Below, piece after piece: positions 50,654 through 60,213 of a stretch of DNA of 64,000 bases. Both the position numbers and the translations under genes were made by a program. Source of the DNA: Anaerobaca lacustris (GTDB lineage Bacteria > Planctomycetota > Phycisphaerae > Sedimentisphaerales > Anaerobacaceae). The stretch lies in assembly GCF_030012215.1 (NCBI RefSeq), contig NZ_JASCXX010000002.1, forward strand, positions 1 through 64,000, given 5' to 3'. How positions within the stretch are numbered: position 1 is the stretch's first letter; the number at the start of each line of letters is the position of its first letter. Under the pieces are notes generated by a model. That model worked only from the letters and a program-made list of their open reading frames with translations. It had not been told where the DNA came from and did not search any database.

Positions 50654-53600
50654 TCAAGGCCAGAGGGCGCCGCCCTTCTCATAGAGCCGGCGCACCTCCT
50701 CCGGAAAGAGGGCCTGGTCGAAGATCATCACTTCGTCCACCGTCGCCCGCAGATAGTCATCTCGGCCGAAAGCATCAGTGCCTTCCCTTGTTGTATATCG
50801 GCCAACGCTGACATTGGCGTCGTTGTATGCGCCCCCAAAGAAGATGGGGCTGGATGAACAGTCCCGCCGGCCGTCGAGCTGGCCATTGACGTAGATTTCC
50901 TGGGTGCTGCCATTTCGGACCGCCACGATGTGAACCCACGCACCGTCGCTGAAAGACAACGTTGTCTCCAAATCGTCAAGTGACCTATCCACGCCGGTCA
51001 TGTGGAAGGCGATCTTCTGACTGCTCTGTCGTATCAGGGCATATCCTGCCGGTTCTTTGATGCGCGTCGTCAAAACGCCGATGATATCTCTTGCATAGTC
51101 GAGATCGAGCAGCATCTCTACACTGGGGGGATTGCTCTGCCGGAATCGCACCCAGAGCGCAAGGGCAAAATCGTTACGCGGCAGCCAGCCGGTACCATTG
51201 GCCGGCAGCGACACGTAGTCGTTTGCGCCGTCGAATTCCAGGGCCGAGGCGGATCGCCCCGGCGTCCACTGGGCCCCGACGACCGTGCCGTGACGGACGC
51301 CGATCGAATCGTGGACCACGTTGCCGGCGTTCTCATCAAAGGACCAGTACCCCAGCGGACTGGGCACACCGTCCCGCGTGACCTTCACCGTCACTGTGGC
51401 CGGTTCCGAGAAGCCGCCGGTCGGGGCGGCGCCGCCGTCACTGGCGCGGAACGTGAAGCGATCGACGCCGGCGAAGCCCGCCGGGGGTCGGTAGACGACC
51501 TCGTCGCCGAAGGCCCGGAGTCTGGCGGGAGCGGCGATCGGTGTCCCGTCGGGATACTCCAGCGTGCCGCGCTCCGGCAGGCTGATAATCTCGTAGGTCA
51601 GCAGGCCGGGTTGTTCGGGCAGCCCGTCGTCGCTCGCGCGCAGTGCGATGGTCGCGGCGGTGTTCTGGGGTGTTTCGACCTCCATATCATGCGCGACCGG
51701 CGGGCTTCCGACAGACGACGGCGCCAGAGGCTCGGCGTCCGGAGGGGGGGCGTAGATGACTTCGAGCCGGGCGGCGCGGTCCGCGTGGGCATCGTCGCAG
51801 GCGAAGAACGTCACGCTCTGCCCGTAGTCGGCGGCGGGCAGGTAGAGGATCGCCAGGGCGTTGCCCTGCATCCAGTCCGGGCGATCGACGATCTCCTGGA
51901 TGACCGGGCCGATATCGGGGCTGGGGTAGAACACGCCGCACTCCCAGGCGTTCGAGGGTTGCCAGGTCCAGCGGACCGATGCGACTGTGGTGGGCAGTGC
52001 GGAGATGCGACGGTTGCTGCCGGTGAAGTCGCGGGCGTCGGCTACGGCCTCGGCCGTGACACGTCCTTCGATGGCCCGCGAGATGACGGCGGTGTCCATG
52101 CAGAGCAGCAGGCGGGCGCTGACGATTTCACTGTCCGGCGGAATGTCGATGTTGCGGAAACGCAGGGCGCTGCCGTACTTGCCGATGCTGAGCGTCTCGG
52201 AGAAGACGACGGGATTGCCGGCCGCACCGAAGGCGTCGTCGGCCGGTGCGGCCACCTGAAACCGGCGGGCGACCATCTCTCTGACGAGGACTGTCACCGT
52301 AGCGGTGTTGGACGTTCCACCCCGCGGGCGGCTGCCACCGTCATCGGCATAGAATGTGAAGCGGTCGTCGCCGGCAAAACCGGCCTCGGGGGTGTAGACG
52401 ACCTGGCCGGCCGAGCCGGCGAGCGTCGCAGGCTCGGCGATCGCCGCGCCGCCCTGACTCAGCGTGCCGTGCTTTGGAAGCGAGGCGATCGTGTAGCGCA
52501 TCGGCATCGGCCGGCCGTCGTCGCGCGCGTCGAGTTGGATCGTCAGCGGCTGCCCCGACGAGGCATAGAGCGTCATGTTCTGTGCCGTTGGGGGGGCCTG
52601 CCCCGTCTGCGACGCGGCAGACGAAGCCGGCGAGCCGCCGGCTGGCGGAGCGAAAACGATCTCCAGTTTCGGCGCCTCGCCCGGATCTTGATCCCAGGAA
52701 TGGAAATACGTGCCGTTCCCGCTGCTTTCAAGACCGACATATAACACAGCAATGGCGTTGCCGCTCGTGAAGTCGGGACGGTCAATGACCTCCTGGATCA
52801 CCTTCGCGGCGTCCGGACTGGTGTACCAGTGGTAGGTGGGTTCATTCCCCTTCCAGTCCCATCGGACGGAGGCCTCGGTTCGCGGCCGTTCCCATATCTC
52901 GGGATGGTTCATGCCGAAATCAACGGCATCGCCAGTCGCCTCCGCGTGAATTGCGCCCCTGACTTTGGCTCTTCCACCACAGTAGACCTGCAAATGAGCA
53001 GCGAAGATCATACTGCCCCGTGGAATACCAATATTCTCGAATCGCATGCCAACGGTATACTGCCCGACCCAGAGGTGTCTTCCTGAGGCGAGCTGATAGC
53101 CCTCTCCGCCGAAGGCGTCGTCGTTGGAGGCGCTGACCTGATACTGGACTGTGACGAGGTTTCGCACGGCGATGGCCGCGGTGGCGATGTTGGAGCGCCC
53201 CCCGGATGGGGCGGTCCCACCGTCGTCGACGTAGAACGTGAACTCATCTTCGCCCGTGAAGGCGGCCTGGGCCCGATAGACCACCTTGTTGCTGTGGTTC
53301 GGCAACGCCATCAGTTGGCCAATCACGTTTCCGTCCGCCGTTTCGAGTGTGCCGTGCTTGGGCAGCGAGGCCAGCACGTACGTCAATGCGCCCGGCGGGT
53401 TGGGGTGGCCGTCGTCATCGGCCGCCAGGGTGATGGTCGCCGGCTGCGCGGGCGATGCGAAGGTGGCCACGTCTTCGGCCTTTGGCGGGCGGCCCTGGAA
53501 GAGCGGCTGGTCGGATATCAGCGAATAATACTGCTCGTCGTATCGCAGGGCGCCTTTGTGAGAAACCCGCACCTCGTAGAGCCCCGGCTCGCCTGGCGTC

Positions 53601-55384
53601 AAGACGCAGACCTGCTCGACGTTGTCGCGGTTATTGTCGCCGGTCGTAGCCGGTGCGGCCGGTTCCGAGGGGTTGAGGATGTGTGGGTAGTAAACCGTCG
53701 ATCCGTCCGGGCCGATCACTCGCAGGTCGAGATCGTGAACCAGGCGAGGGGTCGGGTCGTCGGGGCTCGTCGTGCTGGCGCCCGGCGGATCGGTCCAGCA
53801 GAGCGTCACGCGGATCGGCTCGCCGGCTTCGGCAACGAAATAGCGTCGATGTTCGTTGGGCCCGCGCCAATCGAAGAGGCCTTCGAGGATGATGTCGCCC
53901 CGGGGGTCCTCGGCGTGCCTGGTGATCGTTTCGACGGCGGTCTTGGTGTTCATCAGGCCCCAGCCGTACGCATAGTCCGGCCCCGGCCGCCCCAGATCGT
54001 CGGCCGTGTGGAGGATAAGGCCCTTGAGCGTGCTGGAGCGCATGAACTGGCCTGGGAACAGCCGGCCATAGTGCTGGATGAGCAGGGCCGCCGACCCGGC
54101 GGCGTTGGGACTGGCCATGCTGGTGCCACTGTACGCGTCGTAGGCGTCGTCGGACGAGTCGGTGGTGGAGTAGACGGCGACGCCGTTGGCCACGATGTCC
54201 GGCTTGATCCGTCCGTCGTCCGTCGGGCCCCAACTGCTGAAATCGGCCATGGCCGCATGGGCCAGACTGCGGACCCCCTGGGAGACCGCCTTGTGCACGG
54301 CCCCTACGGTCATAATGTTCTTGGCCACGGCCGCAAAGGAGATGGTGTCGTAGCCTCCTTTGGCCTCGCCGTCTCCCGCAGGGCACGTCTGCTCGCTGTA
54401 GACGATCTCGTGCCAGCCGCCGCCGGCGCGGTAGTAGACGGTGTCGCCGACGGCAGGGGTGTCCGCCCGGTCGTTTCCTGCCGCCGCAAAGGCCAGATAA
54501 TACGCATGGTAGTGGGCCAACTGGTCCCAGGTGGCGGCGACACTGCTGTAGCGACCGAACCAGTTCTCCTGGAATCCCGGTCCCATCGAGCCGCCCCACC
54601 AGTGCCATCCGACGTGGCCGCTGAGCGCACTGGTGGCGTGGTATTCCCATCCGGCCAGGATGCCGTACGAGTGGTTGGACACGTAGATGGCGTTGGCCTG
54701 TCCGGGCGTTCGGGCGGCGCGGAGGCTCATGGTCCCCGTGTCGTTGTTCCAGTTGTACGATTCGACGCCGACGGCGGGGGCCATGCCTGTAGCCGAGGCG
54801 ACCACGCCGGTCGCGCCGACCGTGCCGGCCACGTGTGTCGAGTGGGCCGAGGTGCCGAACGAGTTTCCGATCCGGATCCGGGATTGTCCGTTGAGCCCCT
54901 GGAACTCCTGGTGCGTCTGACGCGCGCCGGCGGCGTCCCAGACACCGACCGCCAGACCGGCTCCATCGAGATCCCAGGGCAGCATGTCCCTGACGCGGTC
55001 GGTCTGCAGGCTGATGGCGGCGTTGAGATTGGCGGTGACATAGTAGAGCGGCCTGTCGTCCGTGAGGGCCATCAGCTCACAGACCCGTTGTCCGTTGTCG
55101 CAGCGGATCGGCGCCCCTTGTCGAAGGGCCCACTCGATGGCCTCGGCCTTCTGCGCCTCGCTGTCGGCGGCAAGCTGCGCCGTATACGCCGCATGCGCCT
55201 GCGCGGTGCTCGGAACGGTCAGCCGTTCGGCACGCGCCGGCCGAGCGTCCAGGGCGCCCCAGGCCGCGGCCAGCGCCGGCAGCATCGCAAGGAAGACAAG
55301 CCGGGACGGACCGCAATGCCTTCGTTTCCGGATGGTCTGGCGCGTTCGACAATGGGGGTGTGTCTGCCTGGTGTAGCTTCGCAT
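50654..55384 (-). CDS. Giant secreted subtilisin-like protease with repeat modules and LamG
   Basis: The 1576-residue protein has a long basic signal peptide. The S8 catalytic domain carries Asp150 (VGVWDAAG), His181 (SAHSTHVAGT) and Ser422 (SGTSMASPNAAG). Behind it lie a proprotein-convertase-like beta domain (to about 640) and three cadherin/Ig-like modules, each with ASLPKHGTLE or a variant and FTFYxDDGG. Between them are two copies of a DNRLRE-like beta module (SNDDAFGGEGYQ; APADDAFGAAGNP). A C-terminal LamG starts at SPLGYWSFDENAGN. AGGAG lies before the ATG at 55384. It is a surface or secreted protease, substrate unknown. Confidence 0.9.
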   Translation of the reverse strand: MRSYTRQTHPHCRTRQTIRKRRHCGPSRLVFLAMLPALAAAWGALDARPARAERLTVPSTAQAHAAYTAQLAADSEAQKAEAIEWALRQGAPIRCDNGQRVCELMALTDDRPLYYVTANLNAAISLQTDRVRDMLPWDLDGAGLAVGVWDAAGARQTHQEFQGLNGQSRIRIGNSFGTSAHSTHVAGTVGATGVVASATGMAPAVGVESYNWNNDTGTMSLRAARTPGQANAIYVSNHSYGILAGWEYHATSALSGHVGWHWWGGSMGPGFQENWFGRYSSVAATWDQLAHYHAYYLAFAAAGNDRADTPAVGDTVYYRAGGGWHEIVYSEQTCPAGDGEAKGGYDTISFAAVAKNIMTVGAVHKAVSQGVRSLAHAAMADFSSWGPTDDGRIKPDIVANGVAVYSTTDSSDDAYDAYSGTSMASPNAAGSAALLIQHYGRLFPGQFMRSSTLKGLILHTADDLGRPGPDYAYGWGLMNTKTAVETITRHAEDPRGDIILEGLFDWRGPNEHRRYFVAEAGEPIRVTLCWTDPPGASTTSPDDPTPRLVHDLDLRVIGPDGSTVYYPHILNPSEPAAPATTGDNNRDNVEQVCVLTPGEPGLYEVRVSHKGALRYDEQYYSLISDQPLFQGRPPKAEDVATFASPAQPATITLAADDDGHPNPPGALTYVLASLPKHGTLETADGNVIGQLMALPNHSNKVVYRAQAAFTGEDEFTFYVDDGGTAPSGGRSNIATAAIAVRNLVTVQYQVSASNDDAFGGEGYQLASGRHLWVGQYTVGMRFENIGIPRGSMIFAAHLQVYCGGRAKVRGAIHAEATGDAVDFGMNHPEIWERPRTEASVRWDWKGNEPTYHWYTSPDAAKVIQEVIDRPDFTSGNAIAVLYVGLESSGNGTYFHSWDQDPGEAPKLEIVFAPPAGGSPASSAASQTGQAPPTAQNMTLYASSGQPLTIQLDARDDGRPMPMRYTIASLPKHGTLSQGGAAIAEPATLAGSAGQVVYTPEAGFAGDDRFTFYADDGGSRPRGGTSNTATVTVLVREMVARRFQVAAPADDAFGAAGNPVVFSETLSIGKYGSALRFRNIDIPPDSEIVSARLLLCMDTAVISRAIEGRVTAEAVADARDFTGSNRRISALPTTVASVRWTWQPSNAWECGVFYPSPDIGPVIQEIVDRPDWMQGNALAILYLPAADYGQSVTFFACDDAHADRAARLEVIYAPPPDAEPLAPSSVGSPPVAHDMEVETPQNTAATIALRASDDGLPEQPGLLTYEIISLPERGTLEYPDGTPIAAPARLRAFGDEVVYRPPAGFAGVDRFTFRASDGGAAPTGGFSEPATVTVKVTRDGVPSPLGYWSFDENAGNVVHDSIGVRHGTVVGAQWTPGRSASALEFDGANDYVSLPANGTGWLPRNDFALALWVRFRQSNPPSVEMLLDLDYARDIIGVLTTRIKEPAGYALIRQSSQKIAFHMTGVDRSLDDLETTLSFSDGAWVHIVAVRNGSTQEIYVNGQLDGRRDCSSSPIFFGGAYNDANVSVGRYTTREGTDAFGRDDYLRATVDEVMIFDQALFPEEVRRLYEKGGALWP

Positions 55385-55538
55385 GGGTGTCGTTCTCCTC
55401 TCAATAGGGGCCCGCAACTCCGTCGTTTCCCCGGGGTCCGCAACCAGCGCTTCCGTTCGCGTGACTCAGGGCGGGGCACACGCGCATCCCGCTTCCAATG
55501 GTCTCCGTCGGGCGATGAACGCATTCGCCATCTCCGGT

Positions 55539-55567
55539 ATTGTATGGGGATATCCGTTCCGTGTCAA
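55539..55567 (-). promoter_or_regulatory. Near-consensus promoter of the giant subtilisin gene
   Basis: On the minus strand, TTGACA (55567-55562), a 17-bp spacer and TACAAT (55544-55539) give one of the best sigma70 matches in the window. The leader to the ATG at 55384 is about 150 nt. Confidence 0.7.
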
Positions 55568-55606
55568 TCCCGAATCGCGATCCCTATGGCGATGGCGAGA
55601 TATCGC

Positions 55607-55635
55607 TTGATTTTGGGGCGTGGAAAGGGTATGAT
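55607..55635 (+). promoter_or_regulatory. Promoter of the second subtilisin gene
   Basis: TTGATT (55607-55612), a 17-bp spacer and TATGAT (55630-55635) predict a transcript starting near 55642, about 26 nt before the ATG at 55668. Its -35 box lies 39 bp from that of the divergent promoter. Confidence 0.7.
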
Positions 55636-55667
55636 AACGTCAGAATGGCATCCGCGCCGGATGTCCT

Positions 55668-58010
55668 ATGTTGGGGGTGCTTGAGTTGGCACGAAGCAAG
55701 GCGAGAATTGGCCCGACGTTTCTGACGGACGCGGTGCGTCAGAGGCGGGGGCAGGGCCGTTTTCCGGGGCGATACGGGCTTGTGGCTTGCCTGGTGTTGT
55801 GTGCGATCTGTGTGACCGCTGCGACGGGGCAGCGCCTGACGCCGCCGGCCCGTCCCGAGGTTCGGCCGGTGATCAGCGGGACCTATCCGAACGACCTCGA
55901 CGGCAACCGCATCGACGACGAACTGGAGGGCCACTTCACGCTGGCGAGCGGGTCGTCGCCCCTGTACGGACGGAGCCGGTCGCTGGGAACGACCCTGGCG
56001 GCCGACAAGATCGTGGATGTCGAGCTGATCTTCGACGAACCGGTGACCGCCGAACAGATCGATGCGTTCGTCGCATTTGGCGGCGAGATCACCCACCTGT
56101 ACGAAACGGTCTCTTACGGCTGGAACGGCCGGATCGCGATGGGGCACGTCGCCTCGCTGCCGGCGGCGATGGGACCGACGATGGTCCTGGTGACCCCGGC
56201 GGCCCAGACCGTGCAGTTGTATATGGACGTGGCCTCTCAGGTCGGCCGGGCCCGTCCCGTCTGGCAGCCGGGATTCGCCGGAGAGGCGGAGGGATTCCGA
56301 GGCAACGCGAACACCACCATCGGCTTCATCGATACCGGCGTCGACGGCGCCCACACCGACCTGGCCGGACGTTGTGTTTATTGGGACGATATCGCCGGGG
56401 AATCCGGACTCGATCCCGTGGACTACGACGGCCACGGAAGCCGGGTGGCCGGCGTCGCCGTCGGCACCGGACACAGCGCCGGGGCCGACGATTCGGAACT
56501 GCGGTACACCTACTCGCAGGAGGGGCCGAGTTGGGCCCATATCGTCGATCCGATTCGCCTTCCGTCCGGTCCAGCCACGGTGACATCCACGGCGTACTGG
56601 AGCGGTCCGGCGGCCCACCTGGATCTGGTGTCCTGGCTGTGGGGCGATGCCGAGATGGACAGCATCGAGTGGATTGGCGACGGCAGCGAAGGCGCCTCGG
56701 CCGTCACCTTGATCACCACGTTCGATGCGGTGACGGGCAAGCTGTACTCGCCGCTGCTGGCCAATTACCGCAACCGGCTTCTGGAACGCGTGGTCATCAC
56801 GACCTCGGTGGCCGACTATCCCGGCGTGGGCGATGGATTCAACAAGCTCAGCGGTGTCGCCCCCGGCTGCAACTACGCCGCCGTCAAGATCGCGACGCGC
56901 GATGGAGAGCTTATCGAGGACGGATTCGCCGTAGGGATCGACCGCCTGGTGGCTCAGCGCGTCGCCGGGAAGATCAAGGTCGTCAACATCAGCGGCGGGC
57001 TCATGGATGCCTGGGGCTTTCCGATCGAGAGTGTATCGCTTCGCGACAAGGTCACCTCGGCGGTTCGCAGCGGCGTGATCGTCGTCGTCGCGGCCGGAAA
57101 CAGCGCCGACGAGCCGATGGACGGTCTGCGCAGGATGGCCGATCCGGGCCGGGCGGCCCTGGCCATCACCGTCGGAGCGTCGAACGATGAAAATCGCCTG
57201 ACGGACTACTCCTCGTATGGGTATCTTAATCCCCGCACGTACGCGTCCGAGGATTTCAAACCCGATCTGATCGCCCCCGGAGGCGACTACTACTACACGA
57301 CGATCCTGTCGATCGACAGCGGCGCCTCCGACGGACTGAGTGGGCCGGACAAGGCGCCCGACGACTACGCCGGTGCGGTCGGCACGTCGTTTGCCAGTCC
57401 GTTTGTGGCCGGCGCCGCGGGGCTGGTTATCGAGGCCCTGGAGCGAGGAGGGCTCGAATGGGACTTCACGTCCGACCGGCATCCTCGGCTGGTGAAGATG
57501 CTCCTGTGCGCCACTGCGACCGAAACGAACGCGAATCGGCAGGGGGGCGATCTTCATCCCACGCTGGAACGCGACGCCGGCGGTCCCGATGGGTTCGCGG
57601 TGGGCAAGGACCGGTACGAGGGATACGGCCTGATCAATGTGGATGCGGCGGTGGAGGCGGCCGCGTCGGTGCATACGCCGGGAGCGCCCGTGAGCGTCGA
57701 ACTGGCAGGTGGGCCGGCCGACCGCCGGGCCTGGGCGAGCACGGTCGATCTTGCGGCCGGGTGCGGCATCGAAGTTTGGCTGGAGAACCCGGACGAGGGA
57801 GACTTCGACCTGTATCTCTACAGCATGGTGCCGAGCGATACGGGGACCCCGATCATTCTGGCGTCGAGCACGACCCCTCAGGTGGGCGCCGAGGAATTCC
57901 TCCGCTACACGGCGCAGACCGATTGCTCGGTCCTGTTGGTGGTCAAGCGCGTCTCAGGTTCGGGGGCGTTTCGACTGGACTCCGCACGGCTCGGCACACC
58001 GGGATGGTGA
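55668..58010 (+). CDS. Secreted subtilisin-like (S8) protease with inserted domain
   Basis: The 780-residue protein has an N-terminal hydrophobic segment (YGLVACLVLCAICVTAATG). The S8 triad is Asp222 (GFIDTGVDGAHTDL), His256 (DYDGHGSRVAG) and Ser574 (VGTSFASPFVAG), with oxyanion Asn478 (AAGNS). About 130 extra residues (roughly 268-398) are inserted between the His motif and SGVAPGCNYAAVKI and look like a beta-sandwich. A C-terminal pre-peptidase-like beta domain (WLENPDEGDFDLYLYS) ends the protein. The start is uncertain because the ribosome binding site is poor; a TTG shortly downstream follows GGGGG. It is divergent from the giant subtilisin gene. Confidence 0.88.
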   Translation: MLGVLELARSKARIGPTFLTDAVRQRRGQGRFPGRYGLVACLVLCAICVTAATGQRLTPPARPEVRPVISGTYPNDLDGNRIDDELEGHFTLASGSSPLYGRSRSLGTTLAADKIVDVELIFDEPVTAEQIDAFVAFGGEITHLYETVSYGWNGRIAMGHVASLPAAMGPTMVLVTPAAQTVQLYMDVASQVGRARPVWQPGFAGEAEGFRGNANTTIGFIDTGVDGAHTDLAGRCVYWDDIAGESGLDPVDYDGHGSRVAGVAVGTGHSAGADDSELRYTYSQEGPSWAHIVDPIRLPSGPATVTSTAYWSGPAAHLDLVSWLWGDAEMDSIEWIGDGSEGASAVTLITTFDAVTGKLYSPLLANYRNRLLERVVITTSVADYPGVGDGFNKLSGVAPGCNYAAVKIATRDGELIEDGFAVGIDRLVAQRVAGKIKVVNISGGLMDAWGFPIESVSLRDKVTSAVRSGVIVVVAAGNSADEPMDGLRRMADPGRAALAITVGASNDENRLTDYSSYGYLNPRTYASEDFKPDLIAPGGDYYYTTILSIDSGASDGLSGPDKAPDDYAGAVGTSFASPFVAGAAGLVIEALERGGLEWDFTSDRHPRLVKMLLCATATETNANRQGGDLHPTLERDAGGPDGFAVGKDRYEGYGLINVDAAVEAAASVHTPGAPVSVELAGGPADRRAWASTVDLAAGCGIEVWLENPDEGDFDLYLYSMVPSDTGTPIILASSTTPQVGAEEFLRYTAQTDCSVLLVVKRVSGSGAFRLDSARLGTPGW

Positions 58011-58197
58011 TTGCCCTCCAAACGGGTGAACGTGCCGCTTCCGCCTGCGTAACATTAGGGTTGAAGGGCCCGTGGCGCCTGTGGATAATGCCGGCGGTTG
58101 CCACGGAATCGTAACCGGTCGAGATGAGCGGTGGTGTAACGCTGATTCGTCGGCACGAACAGACGATGGACACGATCACGGTTGGAAAGGCAAGAGC

Positions 58198-58647
58198 ATG
58201 TACATGGCATCGCAGTTTTCGGTTTTCATGGTGAACAAGCCCGGCGTCCTGGCCCGAGTTCTGGGCGACTTCGCCAAGGCCAAGATCAACATCACGGCGA
58301 TCACCATGATGGATTCGGCCGAGCATGGGGTGATGCGGGTCGTATTCGAGAAGCCGGAGGCGGCCCGAGAGGTGCTGGCGAAGCTGAACATGCCTTATAA
58401 CGAAACGGATGTGCTGTGCGTCGACCTGGCCAACAAGTCCGGCGCGTTGGCGGTCGTGGCCGAGAAACTCTCCAAAGGGCATATCAATATCTCCTACGCC
58501 TATTGCACCGCCGGCGGCAAAGGCGGGCGGACCACCGGCGTGCTGAAGGTCTCCGACGTCAAGAAGGCGATGAAACTCCTGCAGAACCACAACAAGGCGA
58601 GCAAAGCGGAGACCGCCACCCGTCGATCCAAGGCCGCGCTCGGCTGA
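58198..58647 (+). CDS. Tandem ACT-domain protein
   Basis: The 149-residue protein has two ACT domains: SVFMVNKPGVLARVLGDFAK, then ITAITMMDSAEHGVMRVVF, and a second one from CVDLANKSGALAVVAEKLSK to SYAYCTAGGKGGRT. ACT pairs bind amino acids or related small ligands and act as sensors. Stand-alone pairs are often regulators of amino-acid metabolism. A basic tail (SKAETATRRSKAALG) is present. GGAAAGG lies 7 bp before the ATG at 58198. The ligand is unknown. Confidence 0.82.
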   Translation: MYMASQFSVFMVNKPGVLARVLGDFAKAKINITAITMMDSAEHGVMRVVFEKPEAAREVLAKLNMPYNETDVLCVDLANKSGALAVVAEKLSKGHINISYAYCTAGGKGGRTTGVLKVSDVKKAMKLLQNHNKASKAETATRRSKAALG

Positions 58648-58695
58648 GCGACCGATCGGGCGCCTCGTCGTCTGCGCTCCATTCTTCATCGGCTG

Positions 58696-58724
58696 TTGCC
58701 CCAGCATGGCGCACGGGCTATAAT
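58696..58724 (+). promoter_or_regulatory. Promoter of the sulfatase-GH16 operon
   Basis: TTGCCC (58696-58701), a 17-bp spacer and a perfect TATAAT (58719-58724) lie 30 bp before the sulfatase ATG. Confidence 0.65.
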
Positions 58725-58754
58725 CGGCTCGGATTGCCTGTCGAAAGGGGATGT

Positions 58755-60197
58755 ATGGCACGCACGGAGATCGGTCGAAGAGAGTTCCTCAAAGCGGTTG
58801 GCGCAGGCGCCGCCGGGAGTCTTCTGGCGTCAGCGGCACAGGATCGGTCCAGGGGCCCGACAAGGCCCAACCTTCTGTTCGTCTTCGCCGATCAGTGGCG
58901 AGCGCAGGACGCCGGCTACGCGGGCAACGCCGACGTCCGGACGCCCCATCTCGATGCCCTGGCAAGGACCGCCGTCAACTTCCGCAATGCGGTTTCAGGC
59001 TGTCCCGTGTGCAGTCCCTATCGGGCGAGCCTGGTCACGGGGCGGTATCCGCTGACCCACGGCGTCTTTCTCAACGATGTTTTGCTGAACGACGACGCGG
59101 TCTCGATCGCGCAGGCCTACAGCCGCGCGGGTTATGACACGGCCTATATCGGCAAGTGGCACCTGGACGGAAACCATCGAAGCGCCTTCATCCCGCGGGA
59201 TCGGCGGCAGGGCTTTGCGTTCTGGAAGGCCCTGGACTGCACGCACAACTACAACAATTCGTTCTACTACGGCGATGAGGACGTCAAGCTCCGCTGGGAG
59301 GGCTACGACGCCATCGCCCAGACCCGCGAGGCCCAGCGATACATCCGCGAACGCGCCACCGGCAAGCCGTTCGCGCTGTTCCTTTCGTGGGGGCCGCCCC
59401 ATGCGCCGTACCATACCGCCCCGGAAAAGTATCGGGCTCTGTTCGATCCCGAGTCGCTGGCGGTCCGACCCAATGTCCCCGAGGCCGACAGGCACAAGGC
59501 CCGCGAGGTCCTGGCGGGCTATTATGCCCACATCGCTGCTCTCGACGACTGCATCGGCGATCTGGTGGCAACGCTGTCGGAACAGAGAATCGCAGAGAAT
59601 TCGGTTTTTGTCTTCACATCCGACCATGGCGATATGCTGTACTCCCATGGTCACCAGAAGAAGCAACAGCCCTGGGAAGAATCGATCCGCGTGCCGTTCC
59701 TGCTGCGCTATCCGGCGGCCCTGGGCCCTGGCGGGCGGACGGTCGATATGCCGATCAATACGCCGGACATCATGCCCACCCTGCTCGGACTCTGCGGTAT
59801 CGACGTGCCCGCTACCGTCGAGGGGACCGATTTCTCGGCCGTGGTGAAGGGCCAGTCGCCTGTGCCCGATAGCGCTGCGCTGATAAGCTGCCCCTCGCCC
59901 TTCGGACAGTGGAGCCGCAAGATCGGCGGCCGGGAGTATCGCGGCGTACGCACGGAACGCTACACGTACGTGCGCGATCTCGACGGCCCCTGGCTGTTGT
60001 ATGACAACATCGCCGATCCCTACCAGTTGACCAACCTGGTCAACCGCCCCGAATGCGCGCGTTTGCAGCAGCGACTGGAGCGACTGCTGGCCGAGAAGCT
60101 GGCGGAGACCCACGACGATTTCCGCTCCGGATGGGACTACATCAAACAATGGGCCTACGAGGTGGACGACTCCGGCACCGTCGTCTATACGAACTGA
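58755..60197 (+). CDS. Tat-exported S1-family sulfatase
   Basis: The 480-residue protein has a twin-arginine signal (GRREFLKAVGAGAAGSLLA). The metal-binding LLFVFADQWR comes next, then the formylglycine site PVCSPYRASLVTGRYP with modifiable Cys86 (C-x-P-x-R). GKWHLDG, the late FTSDHGDMLYSHG and a basic KKQQPWEESIRVPFLLRYP complete the active site. It would remove sulfate esters from polysaccharide after an anaerobic or FGE-type maturase converts the Cys. It is 16 bp upstream of a tandem GH16 gene, which points to sulfated marine glycans such as porphyran or carrageenan. Confidence 0.93.
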   Translation: MARTEIGRREFLKAVGAGAAGSLLASAAQDRSRGPTRPNLLFVFADQWRAQDAGYAGNADVRTPHLDALARTAVNFRNAVSGCPVCSPYRASLVTGRYPLTHGVFLNDVLLNDDAVSIAQAYSRAGYDTAYIGKWHLDGNHRSAFIPRDRRQGFAFWKALDCTHNYNNSFYYGDEDVKLRWEGYDAIAQTREAQRYIRERATGKPFALFLSWGPPHAPYHTAPEKYRALFDPESLAVRPNVPEADRHKAREVLAGYYAHIAALDDCIGDLVATLSEQRIAENSVFVFTSDHGDMLYSHGHQKKQQPWEESIRVPFLLRYPAALGPGGRTVDMPINTPDIMPTLLGLCGIDVPATVEGTDFSAVVKGQSPVPDSAALISCPSPFGQWSRKIGGREYRGVRTERYTYVRDLDGPWLLYDNIADPYQLTNLVNRPECARLQQRLERLLAEKLAETHDDFRSGWDYIKQWAYEVDDSGTVVYTN

Positions 60198-60213
60198 ATC
60201 CGGAGGTGACATC

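Noticed and set aside
55584-57674. 696-codon open frame opposite the second subtilisin-like gene
   Set aside because: The plus strand has the full catalytic triad and a matching promoter; the minus translation has no family pattern.
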